DNA of 38,959 bases from an uncultured Hyphomicrobiaceae bacterium (GTDB lineage: Bacteria; Pseudomonadota; Alphaproteobacteria; Rhizobiales; CALHAX01): positions 1 to 38,959 of the forward strand of contig CALHAX010000071.1 of the NCBI GenBank assembly GCA_937931785.1, read 5' to 3'. Under the pieces are notes generated by a model, which saw nothing but the letters and a program-made list of their open reading frames with translations, made no database searches and was not told where the DNA came from. Shown piece after piece: positions 8,059 to 14,984 of the stretch. Numbering within the stretch: the stretch's first letter is position 1; each line of letters begins with the position of its first letter. A program made the position numbers and the translations under genes.

Positions 8059-9801
8059 TTACTCCGCTGCGGCAGGTGCGTCTGTCAGCAATGTCTCGCC
8101 GGGGCTTATGCGTGTGAATGCGACGGGTTGGTTTGTTACTTCGAGCTGCCCGTTCATCTCGCGTACGACCGTGAACGTTGATGTGTCCAGTTCGCCTGCA
8201 TCGGGAAAATCCTCGCGATAATGTGCGCCGCGGGAATTTTCGCGGGCAAGCGCTGCACTGGCAATGACCTTCGATATCGCAATCAGATTTTTCAGATTCA
8301 ACCAGTCATGCCAGGTCAGGTTGAACGCGCGATTGCTGTCGCCGATGCCGCAGCTTTTGAGTTCCGCTTCGATATCGTTCAGTTGACCAAGGCCACGGTT
8401 CAGACTCTGTGCATCACGCAGGATACCGACATCATTCCACATGACGTCAAGCAATGTATCACGGACCCGGTTCATATCGCCGTTCCCTGAGTTGAATGGT
8501 GCTCCCACGGTTATCACTGCTTGTTCGATGGCGTCTTCGTCGGGTACTCGCGCGTGCGGGTTCCGGGCCAGCCAGTCCGGCATGGTGTCGCCTGCGATTC
8601 CGCCAAACACGGTGGAGTTGGCGACGCCGTTTCCGCCAAGTCTGTTGGCGCCATGGACGCCACCGGCATCTTCGCCAGCAACGAACAACCCGGGCCATTC
8701 CGTCGACGTGTCCACGTTGCAAACGAGGCCACCCATGAGGTAGTGCGCCGTTGGAACAACCTCGACAAGTCCACCTGCCAGGTCGAAACCACAGTCGCGG
8801 CACCGGTCCACCATGCCCTTGAACTGTTTCGCGACCTTCTCCGGTCCGAGATGCGCCATGGAGATATAAAGTCCACCTTCCGGGGTGGTGCGACCTGCGC
8901 GCATTTCCTCGAACATCGCGCGCGAAACGATGTCGCGTGTCGCACGTTCGCCGCGTGGGTCATATCGTTCCATGAAGCGTTCCTGATTGCCGTCGAAAAG
9001 ATAGCCACCAGAACCGCGCAGACCTTCCTCGATGATGGTGCCGGTCATCCGCGTATCAGTACCGGCGAGCACACCGGTCGGATGAAATTGCACCATTTCC
9101 ATATCCCGCAACGGCAATCCGACAGAAAGCGCCATGGCGAGACCGTCCATCGACTTGTCTCCGGACGGTGTGTGATAACGGTACATCGTCGGCCCGCCAC
9201 CCGTTGCGAGAAGAATGGCCTTTGCCTCGACAAACCTGAAACCGCCCGTGCGAATGTCAATCATCAAGACGCCAGAAATACCGTCTCCCTTTGCGTCGGG
9301 GATGAGCGCGATGGCACGATGTTCTTCCAGCTTCGTGATCGGCAGAGCCCAGACTTGTTCCATCAGCCGATTGATGATTTCGATACCGGTGAGGTCGCCC
9401 TTGTGGACTGTACGATCAAAGGTCTGACCGGCGAACGCCTTGCCGTGCAGGGAACCATCAGGATTGCGATCAAAGAAGCAACCGACCTCGTTTTCCAACT
9501 CATGGACGCGCTCGACAGCTGTTTCGACGAGCGTCCATGCGAGATCTTGATCCGGGAGCCATTTCCCCCCCTCGATCGTGTCCATGAAGTGTCGTTCGAC
9601 GCTATCTCCGGCATTGAGCGCGACGTTATATCCGCCTTGCACCATGCGTGTGCAACCGGACTTGCCGAGAAGCCCCTTGCTTGCGATTGTGATGTCGAGG
9701 TTGGGATTGGCACGCGCTGCATGCAGGGCGGCAAACAACCCGGCACCGCCTGTGCCGAGGATCAGGATATCGGTTTTGCTACGCTCAAGCTTCGCTGGCA
9801 T
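8059..9801 (-). CDS. sdhA: succinate dehydrogenase/fumarate reductase-like flavoprotein subunit
   Basis: A 580-residue FAD protein starting at the ATG at 9801, which overlaps the stop of the SdhC-like gene by one base (TGATG). The dinucleotide-binding G-T-G-G-A-G is at residues 16-21. Substrate-site features of the family are present: F-H-P-T-G near 240, E-E-G-L-R-G-S-G-G-Y-L, the R-D-I-V-S-R arginine near 290, and P-T-A-H-Y-L-M-G-G near 352. A-N-R-L-G-G-N-G binds FAD near the end of the domain. At the place where SdhA/FrdA carry the His that binds FAD covalently (S-H-T-V-A-A-Q-G-G), this protein has G-C-T-R-M-V-Q-G-G, so Cys50 replaces His. It is probably a distinct subfamily oxidising or reducing succinate-like dicarboxylates at the membrane. 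Confidence 0.88.
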   Translation of the reverse strand: MPAKLERSKTDILILGTGGAGLFAALHAARANPNLDITIASKGLLGKSGCTRMVQGGYNVALNAGDSVERHFMDTIEGGKWLPDQDLAWTLVETAVERVHELENEVGCFFDRNPDGSLHGKAFAGQTFDRTVHKGDLTGIEIINRLMEQVWALPITKLEEHRAIALIPDAKGDGISGVLMIDIRTGGFRFVEAKAILLATGGGPTMYRYHTPSGDKSMDGLAMALSVGLPLRDMEMVQFHPTGVLAGTDTRMTGTIIEEGLRGSGGYLFDGNQERFMERYDPRGERATRDIVSRAMFEEMRAGRTTPEGGLYISMAHLGPEKVAKQFKGMVDRCRDCGFDLAGGLVEVVPTAHYLMGGLVCNVDTSTEWPGLFVAGEDAGGVHGANRLGGNGVANSTVFGGIAGDTMPDWLARNPHARVPDEDAIEQAVITVGAPFNSGNGDMNRVRDTLLDVMWNDVGILRDAQSLNRGLGQLNDIEAELKSCGIGDSNRAFNLTWHDWLNLKNLIAISKVIASAALARENSRGAHYREDFPDAGELDTSTFTVVREMNGQLEVTNQPVAFTRISPGETLLTDAPAAAE

Positions 9802-10151
9802 CACAAGACCCGTGTAAGAAAGACGAATGCGACGACAGCTGCGATGGAGGTTGTGAGGGTTGCAAGTGTCTTGTGATCCTCGCGCCAAGGCAGATTTTCT
9901 ATCACCAAAACACGCAAACCGCCCAACAAGTGAATTGTCAGGAGAAAAACCAGCCCCATTTCGGCGAATTTGACCAGTGGGTTTTCCGTCCAGATCAGGA
10001 AACCGTCGAGTGCGGCTTCGCCTTCGAGGGCCAATCCGAGAACAAGGAAGTGGAACGGAAGAAAAAGAGCGAGCAAGACGCCAGACACACGATGTATCAT
10101 GGCGGCAATCCAGAGCATGTTTCCACGATAGGCTGTGTTGCGCACACTCAT
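9801..10151 (-). CDS. sdhC: SdhC-like cytochrome b membrane anchor
   Basis: The 116-residue product has three membrane helices (about residues 20-40, 60-85 and 95-115). Near the first helix is the M-I-H-R-V-S-G motif, equivalent to the H-R-x-(T/S)-G quinone-site signature of SdhC. A second conserved histidine, H-L-L-G-G-L-R-V-L, sits in helix 2 where the heme b ligand lies in family members. I chose the ATG at 10151 because it overlaps the stop of the preceding anchor gene by 4 bases and gives the usual family length; the frame is open further upstream but is not SdhC-like there. It should anchor the flavoprotein/iron-sulfur pair and pass electrons to or from quinone. Confidence 0.82.
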   Translation of the reverse strand: MSVRNTAYRGNMLWIAAMIHRVSGVLLALFLPFHFLVLGLALEGEAALDGFLIWTENPLVKFAEMGLVFLLTIHLLGGLRVLVIENLPWREDHKTLATLTTSIAAVVAFVFLTRVL

Positions 10152-10492
10152 GATAAGCTCCCGGGGAACACAACAGCGATTACGGCACGTGTTCCAAATG
10201 CCAGCAATAGTAACCCGAAGCCCCACATCAAACCGGTCTGCGGGCGTGGACCAATCCGTAACCAGTCTCGTGCTACGGAGCGCAGCCCGATCGCGCCATG
10301 AACGGCCGCGGCAATAACGAACACCTGGTAGAACAGTCCCCATGCGATGCTGCCGCGTGTCCGCGCCAGGATTTCGGAAGCTGTCAGCCCGTTGCCTGTC
10401 GCGTAGACTATCAGTGCGAGATGTATTGCGATCAGCGGGACCATAAGTGCAGCCGTGCCGCGCTGAAGTATGTAAAGGCGCATGGGGGTCAC
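10148..10492 (-). CDS. SdhD/FrdC-like membrane anchor
   Basis: A 114-residue, three-helix membrane protein (about residues 12-32, 52-72 and 88-108). Histidines are placed in helix 1 (I-A-I-H-L) and helix 2 (A-V-H-G-A-I-G-L-R), as expected for the second cytochrome b-type anchor of a succinate dehydrogenase/fumarate reductase. Anchor subunits diverge quickly, so the assignment depends partly on position: it lies between the iron-sulfur subunit and the other anchor. Its start overlaps the SdhB-like stop by 4 bases and its stop overlaps the next start by 4 bases, which implies translational coupling. Confidence 0.75.
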   Translation of the reverse strand: MTPMRLYILQRGTAALMVPLIAIHLALIVYATGNGLTASEILARTRGSIAWGLFYQVFVIAAAVHGAIGLRSVARDWLRIGPRPQTGLMWGFGLLLLAFGTRAVIAVVFPGSLS

Positions 10493-11220
10493 GACAGCTC
10501 ACCGCGGATGTACGCATCTACCGTCAATCGCTTCAGACCTGCGATAGACTCCGTAGGGTTCAACCCAATCGGGCAGTGCTGTTCGCAGGATTGATGTGAA
10601 TGGCAACTATGACAGCCTCCATTGGCGGACACGGCTTTGAGGCGCTGGGGGCCGCCAGCATCCCGCTCGTCGTTGGCCAGAGTCCAAGCCCGGTTCAAGG
10701 CTGCGGGGCCGAGATACGCCGGGTTCCATCGTACGCTATCGCATGCCGCGTAACATACGCCGCAATTTATACATTCGATTGCTTTGTCAGCAGCTTGTCG
10801 TTTTGTTGTCTCCGGAGAAATCGTGGCCATGGGATCGACCCGCGTTTTTGAGGGATGAAATTTTCCTTCTGCTTTTTCCCATTTGTCAAAGAACGGACGC
10901 ATGTCAGCAACAAGGTCCTTAATCGGGGGGAGGTTCGCCAGTGGGGCGAGTTCCAGTTTGCCATCCTGATCCACGACCTTCGAAATGTGCGTTCGGCATG
11001 TCCATCGAGGACGTCCATTTACCGTCATCGCGCATGACCCGCATACGCCAACGCGGCAGGCAAAGCGGTATGCGAGAGATGGTTCGGTGTTGCGTTGAAT
11101 CCAGGTCACCACATCAAGAACCGTCTGGTTGTCCTGACGTGGGACCTCGAACGTTTGATAGTGCCCGTCTGCGAAACCACGCCACACGGAGACTGAAAGG
11201 TGTTTGGCGGTGTTGGACAC
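10489..11220 (-). CDS. sdhB: succinate dehydrogenase/fumarate reductase-like iron-sulfur subunit
   Basis: This 243-residue protein has every cluster motif of SdhB/FrdB. The [2Fe-2S] ligands are C55, C60, C63 and C75 (C-R-V-G-V-C-G-S-C). The first ferredoxin motif is C150, C153, C156 and C160 (C-I-N-C-G-V-C-Y-A-A-C), and the second is C206, C212 and C216 (C-H-S-H-Q-S-C-E-Q-H-C-P), for the [4Fe-4S] and [3Fe-4S] clusters. An extra cysteine, C203, gives C-H-S-C-H-S, which I do not recall from standard SdhB. It is the first gene of the operon, starting with GTG at 11220. No strong Shine-Dalgarno sequence is visible. It passes electrons between the flavoprotein and the membrane anchors. Confidence 0.88.
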   Translation of the reverse strand: MSNTAKHLSVSVWRGFADGHYQTFEVPRQDNQTVLDVVTWIQRNTEPSLAYRFACRVGVCGSCAMTVNGRPRWTCRTHISKVVDQDGKLELAPLANLPPIKDLVADMRPFFDKWEKAEGKFHPSKTRVDPMATISPETTKRQAADKAIECINCGVCYAACDSVRWNPAYLGPAALNRAWTLANDERDAGGPQRLKAVSANGGCHSCHSHQSCEQHCPIGLNPTESIAGLKRLTVDAYIRGELS

Positions 11221-11273
11221 GAGGCGCCTGTCAAAGGGGGAGGGCGCGGACGGAGCCGCTCAACCAGAAGCCC

Positions 11274-11304
11274 ATATAAGCGCAATAGCACTCAGATCTG
11301 TCAA
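11274..11304 (-). promoter_or_regulatory. candidate promoter of the dehydrogenase/hydratase operon
   Basis: Read on the minus strand, a perfect TTGACA (11304-11299) is followed after 18 bases by CTTATAT (11280-11274), a reasonable sigma-70 -10 box. It lies about 55-85 bases upstream of the GTG start of the iron-sulfur subunit and downstream of carD. The operon may therefore have its own promoter rather than depend on carD transcription. It was found by eye; no start site is known. Confidence 0.45.
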
Positions 11305-11342
11305 GCGGACGGATTTTGCGTCGAGATCACGATCCATTCGGA

Positions 11343-11861
11343 CTAGTCGAGGGGGATGCTGTTCGCAAGTTGCGTCATGATGCGATTATGCGCCTGTTCT
11401 TCGGTGATTCCAAGGACGAGCGCCATTTCCTCGCGCAATCGCATGACGGCTGTATTGTAGGTTGTTTCTACGGAGAAGGGGATATCGCGCACTGTTTTCG
11501 AGCGATGCAGATCGCGAGCGACGTTGGCAATCTTGATTAGATCGCCTGTGTTGATGCGTTCTTCACACAAGGGAACCAAGCGATACTGGTCAGCCTGGCG
11601 CACTTTCGACGGTGAGCTGAGTTTTTCAAGCATGCGTGTGATATCCGTCTCACTTGCAAGAGGTCGAACGCCGTCCTGTGAGAGTCTCGCTGTCGGTATG
11701 CGGAGCGTCAGTTTGCTGCGTGTGAAGGAAATGACAGAAACATCAAGCTGCGTTCCAGCCATCTCGAGTGTCTCCTGGCCTGATATACGCCCGAGCCCAT
11801 GGGCCGGATGAATGACCAACTTGCCCAGTTCATCGTCCGATTTGTTCTGCTGGATGGTCAT
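11343..11861 (-). CDS. carD: CarD family transcriptional regulator
   Basis: A 172-residue protein with the N-terminal CarD/TRCF RNA polymerase-interaction domain (residues about 10-70; V-I-H-P-A-H-G-L-G-R-I is the hallmark start, then V-S-V-I-S-F and K-L-T-L-R-I-P). A helical C-terminal domain contains a W-free R-x(4)-E-E-R segment. CarD/CdnL proteins bind the RNA polymerase beta subunit and stabilise open complexes, commonly at rRNA and growth-related promoters. The length is typical of alphaproteobacterial CarD. Its ATG overlaps the stop of a short upstream frame (ATGA). The iron-sulfur dehydrogenase operon follows after 122 bases on the same strand. Confidence 0.9.
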   Translation of the reverse strand: MTIQQNKSDDELGKLVIHPAHGLGRISGQETLEMAGTQLDVSVISFTRSKLTLRIPTARLSQDGVRPLASETDITRMLEKLSSPSKVRQADQYRLVPLCEERINTGDLIKIANVARDLHRSKTVRDIPFSVETTYNTAVMRLREEMALVLGITEEQAHNRIMTQLANSIPLD

Positions 11862-12144
11862 CCGTGTTTGGCCTGTGCAATGCGTCGCAACTCGTGGAAT
11901 TCAGGCGTTTGTTGGGCAAGGAAAGAGAATAATTCCCGAAACGCTGTAACCATTTATGTTGTAACGCGACACAACACATTTTAAGTTCTGCAGGAGTTTG
12001 GCGCTTGTCTTCCAAGACCACCGCGCCTTGCTCGTCATGGTCTGGCAAACCCCAATTGCCAAAACCATAGGAGTGGTCATCACATTTCATGTGGTGGCCA
12101 CTCTTGCGTTGGAACGAAACAGGCCAGAGCCAGCTCGTTACCAT
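11858..12144 (-). pseudogene. small hypothetical gene with apparent frameshift
   Basis: From an ATG at 12144 with an AGGA ribosome binding site 4 bases upstream, a frame reads about 70 residues (M-V-T-S-W-L..., later V-V-L-E-D-K-R-Q-T-P-A-E-L-K). It then runs across the carD start in a protein-unlike way. In another frame, from an ATG at 11953, 31 residues read like a natural helical C-terminus (F-R-E-L-F-S-F-L-A-Q-Q-T-P-E-F-H-E-L-R-R-I) and stop at 11858 with an ATGA overlap with carD. Restoring one G in the GGG near 11935 would join the two into one protein of about 95 residues ending neatly at carD. It is either a damaged gene, a sequencing error or programmed slippage. I recognise no family, and both halves could still be non-coding. 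Confidence 0.35.
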
Positions 12145-12220
12145 CGGTTCCTACCCAAATCAGAACAAGGACAAGATAATGTTCTGGCATGACCGAGAAA
12201 AGCATCGGAAATCCACAATC

Positions 12221-12237
12221 TCACAGCAATAATGTGA
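12221..12237. promoter_or_regulatory. inverted repeat TCACA-N7-TGTGA, possible operator
   Basis: A perfect 5-base inverted repeat (TCACA, 7-base AT-rich spacer, TGTGA), with a further imperfect match outward (ATC/TAT), lies between the divergent small ORF/carD unit and the GTPase signalling operon, 111 bases before the operon's first codon. The arm sequence is like half-sites of the CRP/FNR superfamily. No gene for such a regulator is in the window. This is otherwise a roughly 200-base non-coding gap in which I see nothing else. Confidence 0.35.
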
Positions 12238-12347
12238 TATGCGTCGTCTGAAGGTTTTGCCGCTTGCATGCTGCGCCACAAGACCGCTAGAGCGTTGAAG
12301 TCGCGTGTGTCTTGTCTTTTGTGGTTACCGATTTCGGGGAGGTTGCC

Positions 12348-12671
12348 GTGGGAAATTCAAATGATCCAACGCAGAGTGATCGCGCATCATCGAATTTGGG
12401 GGACATGGAACAGGTTCGCCAGTTGCTGCTTGGGGATCACCAGGCTGCACAAGAACGGCAGATTTCCGCACTTCAGGAACGTGTCACGCAACTTGAAACG
12501 TTGGTTGACGCGCTAATTGCTCATGGTGACACTGTGCGCCGGGCTTGGCAAGCAGATGTCGCCACATTGAAAAACTCGGGGGGCCGTGAAGTCGGCTCAC
12601 GCTCGGTTCTGCAGCAAGTCACGCCCTTGACGCCTCGTACTGGCGAGGGAGATGCGTCTCGACATGACTGA
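12348..12671 (+). CDS. small coiled-coil protein, first gene of GTPase signalling operon
   Basis: A 107-residue hydrophilic protein. The GTG start at 12348 has a very strong GGGGAGG ribosome binding site 5 bases upstream, which is why I prefer it to a TTG at 12312. Residues about 20-65 form a likely coiled coil rich in Q, E, L and R (L-Q-E-R-V-T-Q-L-E-T-L). A polar tail follows. There is no signal peptide or membrane segment. Its end overlaps the start of the OmpA-domain sensor gene, so it should be co-translated with it and may be a cytosolic adaptor for that protein or the GTPase. I recognise no family. Confidence 0.65.
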   Translation: MGNSNDPTQSDRASSNLGDMEQVRQLLLGDHQAAQERQISALQERVTQLETLVDALIAHGDTVRRAWQADVATLKNSGGREVGSRSVLQQVTPLTPRTGEGDASRHD

Positions 12672-14463
12672 GACGGCCACAGAAATTGGAGATGTGTCCC
12701 GTCTGAAATCGTTGCTGTTTCGTAAGGAGCAGCAGGCGATCGATGATATGCGTAACATGCTCGATGACCACCACGAGCGAATCGGATCCGATACCGGCAT
12801 GCGTGAAAGTGTGTCGGGGGTTCTTGCGGATGCTCTGCGTGATGCACGCGTCAAACAGCACAAGCAGGTTGCAGATGCGATAGCACCGCTGCTCGTCGAA
12901 GGCATGAAACGTGAGATCAAGAACTCACGTGATGAAATGGTCGACGCGCTGTATCCGATCATGGGTCGTCTGGTATCGGCATATGTTGCAAGCGCCGTTG
13001 CCGATGTCATGAATCAGACAAACCAGCGTCTCGAGTCGGGTTTAAGCGGGCGGTTTCTTTACTTGCGTGGTAAGGCCCTGCTGACCGGCCAATCCTACGA
13101 AGACCTTGCTGTTGCTGACCGCCAAAGGTTTCAGATCAACGAATTGATGTTGATTAGACGTGGATCCGGCGTGCTTCTGGATCATATGAAGCTTGATTTG
13201 GAAGACGCGGCAGCAGCATCGTCACAGCATGACAGTGCGATGGTAAGCGGTGTTGTGGCAGCGATCCATGATTTTGCTCAAGAAGCGTTTTCCGGAGAAA
13301 AATCCTCCTTGCGTTCTGTCGACATGGGCGATGAGACAATTTATCTTCGTGCCACGTCTGGATTGATCCTTGCCGTGGTTGGCCGGGGCAAGGCGAAGCG
13401 CAAACTCGAACGTGCGCTGGATTCCGAGCTGCTGACATTGCTTGAGGAACGCAGCGCAGATATTCAACGTCTCGAAGACGAGACAACAGAGCACGCACCG
13501 AAAATTCTCCCGGCCGTCGCTGATCGTCTTATGGGCGTTCAAATTGAAGCCAGTCAGAGCAAACCGATCCTTGCGATCCTTTTTGTCGCTCTGTTGGGTG
13601 CTGCAATTGCAGGATATGTGGCCTGGTCTACCTATGAAAGCTGGCAAACGGAGCGTTTGCGTTCGGTCGTTATGGCGACAATCTCGGAGCAATCCGCGTT
13701 TGACGGATTTCCTATTCAAGTGAATGTTGCCCCGGATCGCAGTCGTGTTCAGATCGCTGGATTTGCGCCTTCAACTGTTGCACGTGACGAGCTTGTCCAA
13801 TCTCTCGACCAGGTTGCGGGTGAGACTGTCGTTGCTGCGAAGTTCAATATCATACCCTCGGTCGCAGGTGTTGAGGAACGCCTCAATGCAGCGGAGGCAA
13901 GTGTTGCAGATGTCAGCTCCAGATTAACGCAAGCAAGAACACGTCTGGACGAAACGGCGGAGCGTGCCGCACTGAACGAATTGACATTCGATGTGGCACG
14001 GATCCTGGAACAAAACCGTGTGCAGCGTCGCGAAGTTGACGAACGTGCCGAAGCTCTGCAACGACGTATCGCGGCTCTTGAGGCAAGACCAGCGACGACA
14101 ACGAAAAGTACACTTGGGCGCTGGATACTGGATAACGGGGTCTTTTTCGGTGATGGAACGACCTACCGGGATCCTGCTCTGGCTGCACAAACGCTGTCGG
14201 AACTCAGACAACTGATGCGAGACACGCCGTCGGCTCGCATTCGTATTGTTGGCTATTCTGATATTCGCGGGCGTGCGGCCCTGAACGCCACTCTTGCTCA
14301 GGACCGTTCCGAAAGGGTCGCGGCCGATTTGCTTGGAGCTGGTATCACAGAGGATCGTATCATTGCGGTTGGCCGACAGTCTGAACGTCAGTTCAGTACG
14401 CGCACTGGTCCTGAAAGCGGTAACCGGCGCGTTGAGTTTGAACTTCTGTTCAAAGGTGAGTAG
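12664..14463 (+). CDS. inner-membrane sensor-like protein with periplasmic BON-like and OmpA domains
   Basis: About 599 residues (603 if the ATG at 12652 is used; that ATG abuts its GAGGGAG box, so 12664 is better spaced). Residues 1-115 are a helical cytosolic region. Residues about 125-280 are a domain I associate with OmpA proteins encoded beside bacterial small GTPases: F-L-Y-L-R-G-K-A-L-L-T-G, then L-M-L-I-R-R-G-S-G-V-L-L-D-H, then V-A-A-I-H-D-F-A-Q-E-A-F. One membrane helix spans about 301-322 (I-L-A-I-L-F-V-A-L-L-G-A-A-I-A-G-Y). After it come a BON-like alpha/beta domain (about 330-395), a coiled coil (400-465) and a C-terminal OmpA domain (about 490-599) with the N-R-R-V-E-F end that binds peptidoglycan. 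The layout could couple the cell wall to the cytosolic GTPase encoded next. Confidence 0.82.
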   Translation: MTETATEIGDVSRLKSLLFRKEQQAIDDMRNMLDDHHERIGSDTGMRESVSGVLADALRDARVKQHKQVADAIAPLLVEGMKREIKNSRDEMVDALYPIMGRLVSAYVASAVADVMNQTNQRLESGLSGRFLYLRGKALLTGQSYEDLAVADRQRFQINELMLIRRGSGVLLDHMKLDLEDAAAASSQHDSAMVSGVVAAIHDFAQEAFSGEKSSLRSVDMGDETIYLRATSGLILAVVGRGKAKRKLERALDSELLTLLEERSADIQRLEDETTEHAPKILPAVADRLMGVQIEASQSKPILAILFVALLGAAIAGYVAWSTYESWQTERLRSVVMATISEQSAFDGFPIQVNVAPDRSRVQIAGFAPSTVARDELVQSLDQVAGETVVAAKFNIIPSVAGVEERLNAAEASVADVSSRLTQARTRLDETAERAALNELTFDVARILEQNRVQRREVDERAEALQRRIAALEARPATTTKSTLGRWILDNGVFFGDGTTYRDPALAAQTLSELRQLMRDTPSARIRIVGYSDIRGRAALNATLAQDRSERVAADLLGAGITEDRIIAVGRQSERQFSTRTGPESGNRRVEFELLFKGE

Positions 14464-14477
14464 GCGGTGACCGGGCG

Positions 14478-14984
14478 ATGTTGACGCGCAAGATCATGCT
14501 TCTCGGCGAGATTGCTGTCGGTAAAACTGCACTGGCGCGTCGTCTGGTGTTCAATCAGTTTGAAGCCGGATACAAGGCGACGCTTGGCGTTGACATCTAC
14601 ACGCACGTTCTCGTTCCTCAACCTGTTCCAGAGACGCCGGTCAAGTTGTCGATCTGGGATATTGATGGAGATTTGTCCGAAGGTATTTTCTCCCATAACT
14701 ATATCAAAGGTGCGTCCGGTGCTCTGATTATCGGAGATGCAACGCGTCCGGCCACGATCAATGCGATGATAGCTCTCGCTGATACATTCCGCGATACGCA
14801 ACCGGGACGGCCATTCGTATATGTCTTGAACAAGCTCGACCTGGTAGAGGACCATACCTTGATGGTTCCTCCAGCCCTGCAGGATCCGGAAGCGATACTC
14901 CACAAGACCAGTGCCATGACCGGGCACAACGTTGGTGAAGCGTTTTCCGATCTTGCAACGGCAATTATCAGGATTGGAGCATGA
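14478..14984 (+). CDS. Rab/Ras-like small GTPase
   Basis: A 168-residue protein with all five G motifs. G1 is G-E-I-A-V-G-K-T (10-17). G2 is the Thr at 35 in K-A-T-L-G-V-D-I, strikingly like the T-I-G-V-D-F switch I of eukaryotic Rabs. G3 is W-D-I-D-G-D (60-65), G4 is N-K-L-D (118-121) and G5 is T-S-A-M-T-G (144-149). In G3 the residues at the T-A-G-Q positions read I-D-G-D, so the catalytic Gln is Asp and intrinsic hydrolysis may be slow. There is no C-terminal lipidation cysteine. It starts 14 bases after the OmpA-domain gene and ends in a 4-base ATGA overlap with the histidine kinase gene. Likely a cytosolic switch between the membrane protein and the kinase. Confidence 0.9.
   Translation: MLTRKIMLLGEIAVGKTALARRLVFNQFEAGYKATLGVDIYTHVLVPQPVPETPVKLSIWDIDGDLSEGIFSHNYIKGASGALIIGDATRPATINAMIALADTFRDTQPGRPFVYVLNKLDLVEDHTLMVPPALQDPEAILHKTSAMTGHNVGEAFSDLATAIIRIGA

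Noticed and set aside
8521-9876. 451-residue plus-strand open frame
   Set aside because: It lies wholly opposite the flavoprotein subunit gene, which has unmistakable FAD and substrate motifs. The opposite frame has no recognisable domain.
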